64,000 nt of DNA from an uncultured Lachnospiraceae bacterium (GTDB lineage Bacteria > Bacillota > Clostridia > Lachnospirales > Lachnospiraceae): NCBI GenBank assembly GCA_934401915.1, contig CAKRSV010000004.1:124001-188000 (forward strand). Reading direction: 5' to 3'. Position 1 is the stretch's first letter. The number at the start of each line of letters is the position of its first letter. Below are positions 51,197 through 60,700 of the stretch, in pieces. The notes under the pieces are model-generated. The model saw only the letters and a program-made list of their open reading frames with translations, ran no database searches and had not been told where the DNA came from. A program made the translations under genes and the position numbers.

Positions 51197-51984
51197 GAAA
51201 ACTGATAAAATATGAGTGGAAGGCGACCTGGAAGCTGCTGGTGCCGTTGGATCTTTTCATCGTGGTGATGGCGGCGTTCGCCTATCTGACGATCAAACTG
51301 CACTTTTTTGAGACCGACTCGGGGCTGGTCTTTATGTCTGGCTCGCTGATACTGGCAGGCTATGGAATTGGAATGTTGGCGGTGTCGGTGGTAACGGTGG
51401 TCTATCTGATCTATCGTTTTTATACTTCGGTTTACGGCGATCAGGGCTACCTTCTGCACACGCTTCCGGTGGACAAGCACCAGATCATCATTGCCAAGGT
51501 GACGGTCAGCACGATCTGGATGCTGATCTGTACCCTTCTGATCCCGATTTCCTTCATTTCGCTGTTTTCGACCAATACGCCGTTTATCCAGAATGTGGCG
51601 GATAAGGTCAAGGTGTTTTTGGAGACGGCGGTCGGCAATGAACTGACGGACGGCTTCACTGCCGTGATGATGGTGATCGCCCTGATCTTTGCCATTGTGG
51701 CGAGCGTCCTGAAGATCGCGGCGTGCCTTTCGCTGGGACAGTTGTCGGCGAACCATAAGCTCCTGGTGTCGTTTGCCTTTTATTTTGCGATCTATATGGT
51801 CCAGAGGATCTGGGATCTGATCTACAGCGTGCTCACGGCAGATCTGGTGGAGCAGATGATCAGGGACGGCAGCTCTCTGTTTGGGAGAACCTGGGAAACC
51901 AGTCTGATCGGCAATCTGATACAGAGTGCCATTTTCTATTTCATCACATGGTATATGATGGACAAGAAGCTAAACCTTGATTAA
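51190..51984 (+). CDS. ABC-2 type membrane subunit
   Basis: Membrane protein of 264 residues with six or seven hydrophobic segments, including LLVPLDLFIVVMAAFAYLTI, VVTVVYLIYRFYTSVYGDQGYLLHTLPVDKHQIIIAK and VMMVIALIFAIVASVLKIAACLSLGQL. The GYLLHTLPVDKHQIIIAK stretch is typical of ABC-2 transporter subunits paired with YtrB-like ATPases. It overlaps the ATPase gene by seven bases. It converges with the GntR-type gene 20 bases later. Confidence 0.83.
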   Translation: MLGKLIKYEWKATWKLLVPLDLFIVVMAAFAYLTIKLHFFETDSGLVFMSGSLILAGYGIGMLAVSVVTVVYLIYRFYTSVYGDQGYLLHTLPVDKHQIIIAKVTVSTIWMLICTLLIPISFISLFSTNTPFIQNVADKVKVFLETAVGNELTDGFTAVMMVIALIFAIVASVLKIAACLSLGQLSANHKLLVSFAFYFAIYMVQRIWDLIYSVLTADLVEQMIRDGSSLFGRTWETSLIGNLIQSAIFYFITWYMMDKKLNLD

Positions 51985-52003
51985 GCATTGCGGTGATGCG
52001 CTG

Positions 52004-52669
52004 TCAGGAGGTAAAATAGCGGGAATACTTTTCCATTACTTCATGGCAGCGTTTGAAGCCGCTTGTGACATGCTTGTTGATGATCGTATGCAGCTCTTCT
52101 TCGTTATGGCTGAGCAGGGAGCGACAGATCTGCTTATGCTGTTCATATAGCTTTTCTATATCATCTAAATCGCATTTTACCAGCAGAGTCCGGAAGCGGT
52201 TATAGTGCTGGTTGGTGGAGCAGATGGAATTCCAGATACCGGTTTTGCCGGCAATTTCAAATAATTTTTCGTGATATTTATTGTCCAGCTGGATGAAGTC
52301 CCAGGAGGTCTCTGAGGTTCTCTCACCGTGAACCAGAGCAGACTGCTGGGACAAGATCACTTCGAGATTTAAGGAATCATAAGAATTGAAGTTGGGGCAG
52401 AGCTCCTTCAGAACAGCCTGCTCCAGAACCTCACGGATAAAGACCGAATCACTTACCTTCGAGAGATCGATCAGGGAAATAAAGGTTCCAACGTGGGGAC
52501 GCACCTCCAATAAGCCCTCCGCAACCAGGGCTTTGATGGCATCCCTGGCCGGTGTGCGGGAAATACCGTATTGCTTGCATATCTCCAGTTCGCTGATCAT
52601 ATCGCCGGGTTTCAGATTCAGATATAAAATATCATGCTTTAAGCTGTTGTATACATCAGCAGACGTCAT
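52004..52669 (-). CDS. GntR-family (FCD) transcriptional regulator
   Basis: DNA-binding regulator of 221 residues. The N-terminal winged helix reads TSADVYNSLKHDILYLNLKPGDMISELEICKQYGISRTPARDAIKALVAEGLLEVRPHVGTF; the C-terminal FCD domain contains DLSKVSDSVFIREVLEQAVLKEL and QLDNKYHEKLFEIAG. The subfamily typically controls hexuronate genes (ExuR/UxuR-like). It is divergent from uxuA, and palindromic TTGTATACAA sites lie in the shared gap. ATG at 52669 has GGAGG seven bases upstream; the TTG at 52675 is too close to it. Repression relieved by a hexuronate or its derivative is the expected mode. Confidence 0.9.
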   Translation of the reverse strand: MTSADVYNSLKHDILYLNLKPGDMISELEICKQYGISRTPARDAIKALVAEGLLEVRPHVGTFISLIDLSKVSDSVFIREVLEQAVLKELCPNFNSYDSLNLEVILSQQSALVHGERTSETSWDFIQLDNKYHEKLFEIAGKTGIWNSICSTNQHYNRFRTLLVKCDLDDIEKLYEQHKQICRSLLSHNEEELHTIINKHVTSGFKRCHEVMEKYSRYFTS

Positions 52670-52695
52670 GGACAATCCTCCGTATTGAATTCGTT

Positions 52696-52723
52696 ATTAT
52701 ACTACTACATATTAGGTGAACAA
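52696..52723 (-). promoter_or_regulatory. Promoter for the GntR-type gene
   Basis: On the minus strand TTGTTC (52723-52718) and TATAAT (52701-52696) are 16 bases apart, 27 bases before the start codon. Confidence 0.55.
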
Positions 52724-52769
52724 CGTAATAATAGCACAAATTCATAGACTTTGACAAGAAGATTATGCG

Positions 52770-52815
52770 GTATACAAGATGAATTTTGAAAGGGAAAAGA
52801 TTTCTTGTATACAGC
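52770..52815. promoter_or_regulatory. Two GntR-type operator sites upstream of uxuA
   Basis: GTATACAAGA (52770-52779) and TTCTTGTATAC (52802-52812), inverted relative to one another and about 33 bases apart. Both share CTTGTATAC with the perfect palindrome at 52926-52941. Confidence 0.6.
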
Positions 52816-52884
52816 ATACTAGACAAAATACAGGGGCGTAATATGTGGAGGATAGACAAAAATAAGAAAAGTTCATCAAAATTA

Positions 52885-52914
52885 TTGACTAAATTGCCAA
52901 TAAGAGAGTAAGAT
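52885..52914 (+). promoter_or_regulatory. Promoter for the uxuA operon
   Basis: TTGACT (52885-52890) and TAAGAT (52909-52914) with an 18-base spacer, placing transcription start near 52921, right at the palindrome. Confidence 0.65.
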
Positions 52915-52925
52915 ACAGACAAGCG

Positions 52926-52941
52926 AACTTGTATACAAGTT
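52926..52941. promoter_or_regulatory. GntR-type operator palindrome at the uxuA start
   Basis: Perfect 16-bp palindrome AACTTGTATACAAGTT, just downstream of the -10 element, in the position expected for a repressor block. It matches the consensus TTGTATACAA of FCD-type GntR proteins. Confidence 0.8.
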
Positions 52942-52962
52942 GAGCAGAGGAGAATTTGGACT

Positions 52963-54054
52963 ATGAAAATGACGTTTCGCTGGTATGGAAAGAATAACGA
53001 TTCTGTATCGCTTGAACAGATCAGACAGATTCCCGGAGTTGAGGGAATCGTGTGGGCGCTGCATGACAAGCAGCCCGGTGAAATATGGGAAGTTGACGAG
53101 ATTGAGCAGGTCAGGAAGGAATTGGCTGAATATGGATTTCATATGGAGGTCGTTGAGTCGGTTGGTGTACACGATGATATCAAGCTGGGACTGCCGAGCA
53201 GGGATGTATACATAGAGAATTACAAGACGACGATTCGCAATCTGGCAAAGTTTGGGGTCAAGGTAGTATGTTACAACTTCATGCCGATATTCGACTGGAC
53301 GAGAACAGAGTTTTATCATCCGCTTCCGGATGGTTCTACCGCCTTATTTTATGAGAAATCCAAGATACTGGATGATCCCAGGAAAATGGTAGAGTATATG
53401 GAAACACATTCCGGAGACTACACGATGCCGGGATGGGAGCCGGAAAGAATGGCGAGGATCAATGAGCTGTTTCGGCAGTATGAAGGTCTTGGAAAGGAAC
53501 AGCTGTGGGATTCCCTGAAATATTTCTTGGAGGCGCTGATGCCGACCTGTCACGAATGCGGGATCAAGATGGCAATACACCCGGATGATCCGCCGTGGGA
53601 CATTTTCGGACTGCCGAGACTGCTGATCAATGAAGAAGCCATTGACCGGTTTCTGAAGATGGTAGATGATCCATATAACTGCCTGACACTGTGTTCCGGG
53701 TCGCTTGGGGCAAACGGACAGAACAATGTGGCGGAAATAGTTGCCAAGCATTGTGACAGGATCGCTTTTGCTCATATCAGAAATGTAAAGATATACGAAA
53801 ATGGAGATTTTTCAGAGGTTTCACACAGGGACTGCGATGGCAGCGTGGGAATTCTTGATATCGTGAAGGCATATCACGACAACGGGTTTGACGGGTATGT
53901 AAGACCGGATCATGGAAGACATATCTGGGGAGAACAGTGCAGACCTGGCTATGGATTATATGACAGGGCGCTTGGTTGTATGTATCTGCAAGGCTGCTTT
54001 GACATGCTTGAACGCGTGGATCAACAGAAAAAGGTAACTGGAAACGTGCAATAG
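52963..54054 (+). CDS. uxuA: Mannonate dehydratase
   Basis: Cytoplasmic TIM-barrel enzyme of 363 residues that dehydrates D-mannonate to 2-keto-3-deoxygluconate. Family segments include MTFRWYGKNNDSVSLEQIRQIPGVEGIVWALHD, CYNFMPIFDWTRT, GIKMAIHPDDPPW with metal-binding His and Asp, TLCSGSLGANGQNN, AFAHIRNVK and YVRPDHGRHIWGE. It is the first gene after the operator, so it opens the hexuronate operon. GAGGAG precedes the ATG. Together with uxuB at the window's end it makes up the mannonate branch. Confidence 0.97.
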   Translation: MKMTFRWYGKNNDSVSLEQIRQIPGVEGIVWALHDKQPGEIWEVDEIEQVRKELAEYGFHMEVVESVGVHDDIKLGLPSRDVYIENYKTTIRNLAKFGVKVVCYNFMPIFDWTRTEFYHPLPDGSTALFYEKSKILDDPRKMVEYMETHSGDYTMPGWEPERMARINELFRQYEGLGKEQLWDSLKYFLEALMPTCHECGIKMAIHPDDPPWDIFGLPRLLINEEAIDRFLKMVDDPYNCLTLCSGSLGANGQNNVAEIVAKHCDRIAFAHIRNVKIYENGDFSEVSHRDCDGSVGILDIVKAYHDNGFDGYVRPDHGRHIWGEQCRPGYGLYDRALGCMYLQGCFDMLERVDQQKKVTGNVQ

Positions 54055-54082
54055 ACAATGACAATGCCACAAGGAGGGCGCG

Positions 54083-55015
54083 ATGGAAAAAACAAAACAA
54101 CCATCAAAAACAAAGCTGTATTTTAAGAAATATTGGCAGCTGTATGCAATGCTGGCTTTGCCAATCATTTATCTGATCATTTTCAAATATGTACCGATGG
54201 TATACATACAGATCGCATTTAAGGATTACAAGATCGGCATGAGCGTCTGGGAGATGCCGTGGGCGGCAGAAAATGGTCTTGCATATTTTAAACAGGCATT
54301 TTCCAATCCGACGTTTCTGACTTCGCTCAAGAATACATTTGTGTTGAATATTATTGACCTGATAGTCGGATTCCCGATTCCTATTATTTTTGCATTGATA
54401 CTGAATGAGCTGACCTTTAAAAGGTTTAAAAAAGTAACACAGACAATCGCATATATGCCCCATTTCCTTTCCTGGGTTATTATTTACGGTCTGGCATTAC
54501 AGTTGTTTGCGCCTACAGATGGGTTTGTAAACCAACTGATACATGCCCTCGGACATGAGTCCATTCCTTTTCTGAATGAGGGAAAGTGGTGGATTGCAAC
54601 ATATGCAGGAATGGGCGTATGGCAGAATTTTGGCTGGGGTTCCATTGTTTATCTGGCCGCTATTGCGGGAATCAGTCCGGAGCTTTACGAGGCAGCCAGT
54701 GTGGATGGTGCGAACAGATGGCATAAGATGTGGCACATCACGCTGCCGGGCATCAAGCCTACCATCGTGGTTCTGCTGATCATGAATCTGGGTAATATCC
54801 TCGGAAGTGCATTTGACCGTCCGTTTGCTTTCCAGAACAATCTGGTTATGAGTGTTGCGGAAGTGATTTCAACCTTTGTATACAAGAGCGGTGTTAAGGG
54901 CTTACAGTTCTCCCTGACAACTGCCGTAGGTTTATTCCAGTCTGTAGTAGGTGTTATTTTCCTGCTGCTGGCAAACTGGATTTCCCGTAAACTTGGCGAG
55001 AGAGGAATTTGGTAA
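54083..55015 (+). CDS. ABC transporter permease, LplB type
   Basis: Sugar permease of 310 residues with six helices, close to the LplB/YteP group that handles uronic acid-containing oligosaccharides. Notable: KYVPMVYIQIAFKDYKIGMSVWEMPW, MPHFLSWVIIYGLAL, and the EAA loop EAASVDGANRWHKMWHITLPGIKPT. GGAGGGCGCG precedes the ATG. Paired with the next permease, 12 bases away. Confidence 0.94.
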   Translation: MEKTKQPSKTKLYFKKYWQLYAMLALPIIYLIIFKYVPMVYIQIAFKDYKIGMSVWEMPWAAENGLAYFKQAFSNPTFLTSLKNTFVLNIIDLIVGFPIPIIFALILNELTFKRFKKVTQTIAYMPHFLSWVIIYGLALQLFAPTDGFVNQLIHALGHESIPFLNEGKWWIATYAGMGVWQNFGWGSIVYLAAIAGISPELYEAASVDGANRWHKMWHITLPGIKPTIVVLLIMNLGNILGSAFDRPFAFQNNLVMSVAEVISTFVYKSGVKGLQFSLTTAVGLFQSVVGVIFLLLANWISRKLGERGIW

Positions 55016-55027
55016 GGGGGACATGAA

Positions 55028-55900
55028 ATGAAAGTAAAATCAAATAAAACAAAACTTGGAGATATGGTCTTTGTTTTGATTGGAATCTTCGTAATGGTGA
55101 TCTGTCTGGTGCCAATGCTGAACCTGGCTGCAAAGTCACTGAGTTCAACGGACGCACTGGTAAAGGACATGGTCTATCTCTGGCCGGTTGATCTAAACTT
55201 TGATGCGTATGCCATGGTTTTTTCGGACATGAAGTACATAAGATCCTTTTTCTTTACAGCAGTACTGACCTTTGCATGTACGATCCTGTCATTAGTTATG
55301 ACGACGCTTTGTGCGTACCCGCTTATTTTTGAAAAGCTGAAGGGACGTGGATTTATCAATGTTCTGATAACCATTACCATGTTTTTCAATGCCGGTACCA
55401 TCCCGAACTATCTGCTGATGAAGTCCCTTGGGATGTTAAATACCGTATGGGTACTGATGATTCCAAGCTGTCTGTCCATCTTTAACATGATCATCATGCG
55501 GAGCTTTCTGTATGGCATCCCGGATTCACTGAGGGAATCCGCAGAAATTGATGGGGCAAGCTATTTTACCATTCTGTTAAAGATTTATGTGCCGCTTTCC
55601 AAGCCGGTGCTGGCGACTCTCGCATTGTTTTACGCGGTAGGCAGATGGAATGGATATTCCGATGCGCTGATGTATGTGACGGATAAGGATCTGTATCCAT
55701 TACAGCTGTTCCTGTATAACATCATCAACAATATCAACCAGGTGGAAATTGCCACACAGGAAGGCTTCTCGTCACCGGGACTTTCCGAGGCTGTGAAAGC
55801 AGCGATTGTTATGTTTTCCACAGTACCTATTTTATGTATCTATCCATGGCTGCAGAAATATTTCATCCATGGTGTTACTGTAGGCGCTGTTAAGGAATAA
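55028..55900 (+). CDS. ABC transporter permease, LplC/YtcP type
   Basis: Second permease of 290 residues with six helices and EAA loop ESAEIDGASYFTILLKIYVPLSKPV; it ends with CIYPWLQKYFIHGVTVGAVKE, characteristic of this subfamily. The ATG follows AAGGGGGACATGAA. As in other LplABC systems, no ATPase gene is in the operon, so an ATPase shared with other sugar importers is expected. Confidence 0.94.
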   Translation: MKVKSNKTKLGDMVFVLIGIFVMVICLVPMLNLAAKSLSSTDALVKDMVYLWPVDLNFDAYAMVFSDMKYIRSFFFTAVLTFACTILSLVMTTLCAYPLIFEKLKGRGFINVLITITMFFNAGTIPNYLLMKSLGMLNTVWVLMIPSCLSIFNMIIMRSFLYGIPDSLRESAEIDGASYFTILLKIYVPLSKPVLATLALFYAVGRWNGYSDALMYVTDKDLYPLQLFLYNIINNINQVEIATQEGFSSPGLSEAVKAAIVMFSTVPILCIYPWLQKYFIHGVTVGAVKE

Positions 55901-55946
55901 AGAAGGTTCAAACAAAAATGGGAAAACCCAAAATAAGGAGGGCACT

Positions 55947-57677
55947 ATGAAGAAGAAAATTATTGCTATGTTCTTAGCGACCACAATGGTCATGTCTTTG
56001 ACGGCCTGCGGCTCCACGGGAACAGACACAGAGGCATCCAGCGCAGAAACAACAGAGAGTGCGGGAGCAGAAGAAAGCACGGAAAGCGCAGAGACAACAG
56101 AAGAAGCACCGGCAGAAGGAACGACTTCCGAGCTTACAGATGGTAAGTTCGCAGAGACCAGAAAGATCACGGTTGAGGTTTATGACCGTGGCAACGATGG
56201 CGGATCGGATCCGACCAACAACAAGTATACAGAGTATATCAAAAAGGGTATGCTGGAAAAACACAATGTGGAAGTAGAATTTGTGGCAGTTCCGCGTTGG
56301 ACAGAGGTAGAACAGCTGAATAACCTTCTTGCGGCAGGTGATGCACCGGATATCTGCGTTACCTATGATTATGCAACGATCCAGACCTATGCAAACATGG
56401 GTGGTGTTTTAAATCTCCAGCCGTACGTTGACGATTATGCAGCAGAGGCACCGAATCTCTGGAACTGGCTGACCGACTACAACATCTATTATGATCAGGA
56501 TCCGGAGACCAAGGAGCTGTGGGCAATCGAAGGCAAGCTTGCAAATTCCAACCGTGTTCTTACCTTTGTGCGTCAGGACTGGTTAGATGCACTTGGCATG
56601 GAAGCTCCTACCACCAAGGCTGAGTTTGAGGAAATGCTGATTGCATTCCGTGATAATGCTGACAAGCTGCTTGGCGCAGATGCAGATAAGATGATTCCTT
56701 ATTCTGTAAGCTACGATGTAGGCTGGAGGGCAGCTACCCTGATCGAATCCTTTATTGATCCGGCTATTACGGATGAAGAGCTCTATGTAAACGGTTTTGA
56801 TGACAGAAAGCTGACACAAAATGGAACCAAGGAAGCAGTCAGACTTCTGAACAAGTGGTATAATGAAGGCTTAATGTGGGATGACTTTGCATTATACGGA
56901 TCTGGTGATACGACTGAGGACGATATGATGAAGGCCGGATATGTAGGTGCGTTTACACATAACTGGGATTATCCTTGGAGAAACGGTGAGGATTCCATCG
57001 CAGCTAACCTGGTAAGACTGGTGAGCGCAGATGCAAAATATGTTGCTGTAGACTGCTTTGAAAATGCAGACGGCGACTATGCGAAGTATGTAAACGGTAC
57101 AGCAGGTGACAGAAAGATCTTCTTCCCTGGCACAAACGATGAGCCGCTTGCATCCCTGTTATATCTTGACTTCATTTCCACACCGGAGGTAATTGAATAT
57201 CTTCAGATCGGTGATGAAGGGGTAACACATAATACGTTAGATGATGGCGGTGTAGAGATCATCGCAGCTACCGGTGATGACATCCAGAACTCCGGCTTTA
57301 ACATTGACTACACGATCACCTGCAACGGTATGAACCTTACCGATGCAGAGAAAACTGCAAAGTCTCTTGCACACAGTTACGCAGGGGTTGATGCAGATGA
57401 TGTAAATAGGGCAAACGAACTGGCTAAGACAAATGCAATTCCGGCTAAGAATTTCAAGACCGGTGAGATCGTTGCAGAAAACGGTATGGGAACACCACTT
57501 GCTGAGAAGAGAGATATTGCATACGATACAGCAGTGAGTGCACCTGTGGACAGTTTTGATTCTGTATGGGATGCTGCAATAGCAGACTATCTGGGAGCAG
57601 GCGGTCAGGCAATTATTGACGAGCGTGCAGCAGCATGGGATAAGACATATGGAGATGCAACGGAGCTTCCGGAATAA
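55947..57677 (+). CDS. Extracellular solute-binding lipoprotein, LplA/YtcQ type
   Basis: Binding protein of 576 residues with signal MKKKIIAMFLATTMVMSLTAC and lipobox LTAC, then a Glu/Ser/Thr-rich linker (about 22-60). Its large size (over 550) and the motifs NNKYTEYIKKGMLEKHNVEVEFV and LLAAGDAPDICVTYDYATIQTYANMGG put it with the oligosaccharide-binding proteins of LplABC systems. It comes third in the importer, after both permeases, an unusual but recurring order. AAGGAGGGCACT precedes the ATG. A hairpin follows the stop. Confidence 0.95.
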   Translation: MKKKIIAMFLATTMVMSLTACGSTGTDTEASSAETTESAGAEESTESAETTEEAPAEGTTSELTDGKFAETRKITVEVYDRGNDGGSDPTNNKYTEYIKKGMLEKHNVEVEFVAVPRWTEVEQLNNLLAAGDAPDICVTYDYATIQTYANMGGVLNLQPYVDDYAAEAPNLWNWLTDYNIYYDQDPETKELWAIEGKLANSNRVLTFVRQDWLDALGMEAPTTKAEFEEMLIAFRDNADKLLGADADKMIPYSVSYDVGWRAATLIESFIDPAITDEELYVNGFDDRKLTQNGTKEAVRLLNKWYNEGLMWDDFALYGSGDTTEDDMMKAGYVGAFTHNWDYPWRNGEDSIAANLVRLVSADAKYVAVDCFENADGDYAKYVNGTAGDRKIFFPGTNDEPLASLLYLDFISTPEVIEYLQIGDEGVTHNTLDDGGVEIIAATGDDIQNSGFNIDYTITCNGMNLTDAEKTAKSLAHSYAGVDADDVNRANELAKTNAIPAKNFKTGEIVAENGMGTPLAEKRDIAYDTAVSAPVDSFDSVWDAAIADYLGAGGQAIIDERAAAWDKTYGDATELPE

Positions 57678-57698
57678 ATAAGAAAAGGATAGGCATAG

Positions 57699-57732
57699 CA
57701 GTACGGTTTTGGTGGATTCCAGAACCGTACTG
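57699..57732 (+). promoter_or_regulatory. Stem-loop between the binding protein and GH2 genes
   Basis: CAGTACGGTT (57699-57708) pairs with AACCGTACTG (57723-57732), with a further TGG/CCA in the loop. No T run follows, so it probably protects the upstream mRNA or limits, but does not block, transcription of the GH2 gene. Confidence 0.7.
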
Positions 57733-57767
57733 TTCTGCAATTAGGAAAATCCTCTGGTGGAGACAGT

Positions 57768-60700
57768 ATGAAGAAAAAATGGAATGATGGATGGTTTTTT
57801 TATAGAGGGAAAATAGAAGATGACATGACATCTGTTCTGAATGGAAAAGAGAAATTTATTCCGGTCAGACTGCCCCATGATTATCTGATAGGAGATCTTG
57901 CCAGGCTTTATGAGGATTCTTCCGGCTTTTATTACAAGGAATTCTCTGTTCAGAAGACAGATGCCGGAAGATGGTTTGTTACTTTTGACGGGGTTTACAT
58001 GGACAGTACCGTTTATCTGAACGGAGTGCAGATCTTTGAATGGAAGTATGGATATTCGTCCTTTACGGTCGATCTGACCAGTCATCTGCGCAATGGACAA
58101 AATGAGATCGCGGTGCGTTGCAACTATCAATGTCCGAACAGCAGATGGTATTCGGGAGCCGGGATTTACCGCAATGTCTGGCTGCACGAATGTGGGGAGT
58201 ATTACCTTGTGGAGGACGGTGTGTATGTACATACCAGAAAAGCGGATAAGGGATATGAACTGACTGTTTCAACGGAAGTGGGCAGCAAGGGAGAGGCTGT
58301 TCCTGAGAATGAAAAGAACGTTCGTATTTGTCACTGTCTGAAGGAGGCAGCGGGAAATACGGATTTCACATATACCATAAAAGAAAAAGAAACGAACATC
58401 CTTCGGAATGTTATAGAATGGGATTTTGATCATCCGGTTTTGTATGAACTGGAAACACTGCTTTATGTGGAGGAAAAATTACAGGATCGGCAGGTATGTC
58501 GGATTGGTTTTAAAGATGTCATCCTGACACCGGACAAAGGGGCTTTTCTCAATGGACATCCATTTAAAATTCACGGCGTCTGTGAACATCATGATCTGGG
58601 AGCGCTGGGAGCAGCAGTCTCAGAAACTGCCATCAGGAGACGGCTGCGATGTTTGAAGGAAATGGGAGTGAATGCCGTTCGAGGTTCACATAACATGATG
58701 GCACCGGAATATCTTGACGCTATGGATGAAATGGGCTTTTTGTTTATTTCGGAAGGTTTTGATATGTGGAAACGCCCCAAGAATCCTTTTGATTATGCCA
58801 GGTTTTTTGAAGAATGGCATGGGAGAGATATTGCATCATGGATTCGGCGAGACCGGAATCATGTATGTGTATTTATGTGGAGTATCGGAAATGAGATTTA
58901 TGATACGCATGTGGATGCATCCGCGGTCACGCTGACAAGAGAACTGATGGAGGAAGTGTATCTGCATGATGCTTTGAAAAACGCCCCGGTAACCATCGGG
59001 TCGAACTATATGGCATGGGACGGTGCGAAGAGGTGTGCGCAGGTATACAAACTTGCCGGTTTTAACTATGGAGAAAAATTATACGAGGGAATACACAGAG
59101 AACATCCGGACTGGATTCTTTATGGTTCTGAAACCTCTTCCATTGTACAATCCAGAGGAATTTATCATTTCCCACTTCGGGCAAGTGTGCTGTGTGAGGA
59201 AGATTTACAGTGTTCTTCTTTGGGAAATTCCCAGACGAGCTGGGGGGCAGCATCTTATGAAGCCTGTGTCTGTGTGGATCGTGATATTCCTTATTCTTTG
59301 GGACAGTTTATCTGGTCAGGCCACGACTATATTGGAGAACCAACGCCCTACCAGACCAAAAATTCTTACTTCGGCAGCATAGATACTGCGGGATTTCCAA
59401 AAGATTACTATTATGTGTGGCAGGCAGCATGGCGGAGTGTAGAGGATTATCCCATGATACATATGTGGCCGTATTGGGATTTTAATCCCGGTCAGGAAAT
59501 TGATGTAAGGATATGTTCCAATGCACCTTGTGTGGAATTGTTTGTGAATGGAAAATCCTATGGAAAACAGGAACTGGACAATGCCCCTGGAAGTGGACAT
59601 CACATCATTGCCGATTACAGTGTGAAGTATGAATGGGGTGAAATAGAAGCAGTTGCCTACAATAGAGCAGGAGAAGTCCTTGTACGTGAAAGAAAACATT
59701 CTTTTGGAGATACAAAGAATATTAAAGTAAAATATTGTGAGGAAGAGGGTGAACTGCTTTTTGCGGAAATCAGTGCGACGGATGAAGAGGGGTATCCGGT
59801 AGAAAATGCAAGAGATCTCCTGCGTGTGCGCGTAGAGGGAGAAGGAGAATTAGTAGGACTGGATAATGGTGATAGTACGGACTATGATTCTTTTCAGAGT
59901 GATACTCGCCACCTGTTTGGTGGCAAAATGCTTGCAATTGTGCGTAAAAAGCATGCAGACGCTGAGGTGAAGGTAAGTGCAGAACCGGCGGGGAAAAAGC
60001 CGGTCCGGAATATTGTGCTGGAATCGCCACAGGGTCTTATACTAAATCAAAAGCAGAAAACGGTCCGGGTACGGGCGAGAACTTATCCGGCGGATACAGA
60101 TTATCCTGAGATAACATTTGAAGTGGTCAATGAGAAAGGTGTGAAAAGCAGCCTGGCGACCTTGGAGACCGAGGGCAACGAGGCTGTTATCACCGCAATG
60201 GGGGATGGAGAATTTTATCTGTGCGCTGTGGCAAAGAATGAAAAAGACTATGCGCAGGTGATGTCAAAGCTGAAATTCCGGATACAGGGAATAGGAACAA
60301 GCTATGATAACCCTTATGATTTTATATCTGGCAGCAGTTATGTAAGCGTGATCGGCGAAGCTGCCAATGGGAATGAAAAGGGAGTAGCTACAGCACGCGA
60401 GGCGGAAACTTTAGTCACCTTTGAACACATAGATTTTGGAGAAACGGGATCGGATACCATAACCATTCCCATTTTTGCGCTAAGTGATGATGCCTACCGG
60501 ATAGAGATATACGAGGGAGCACCGGCAGATGATAACTTTGAACTATTGGGAGAATTTATCTACCAGAAGAAATCCATCTGGAACGTGTATCAGGAAGAAA
60601 CCTTCCGGCTGAAGAGACGGATGAAAGGAATCACGAAGCTTACGATCAAAACCTTTCATAAGATACATATCAAAGGGTTTTCCTTTGCGCGGATGGAAAA

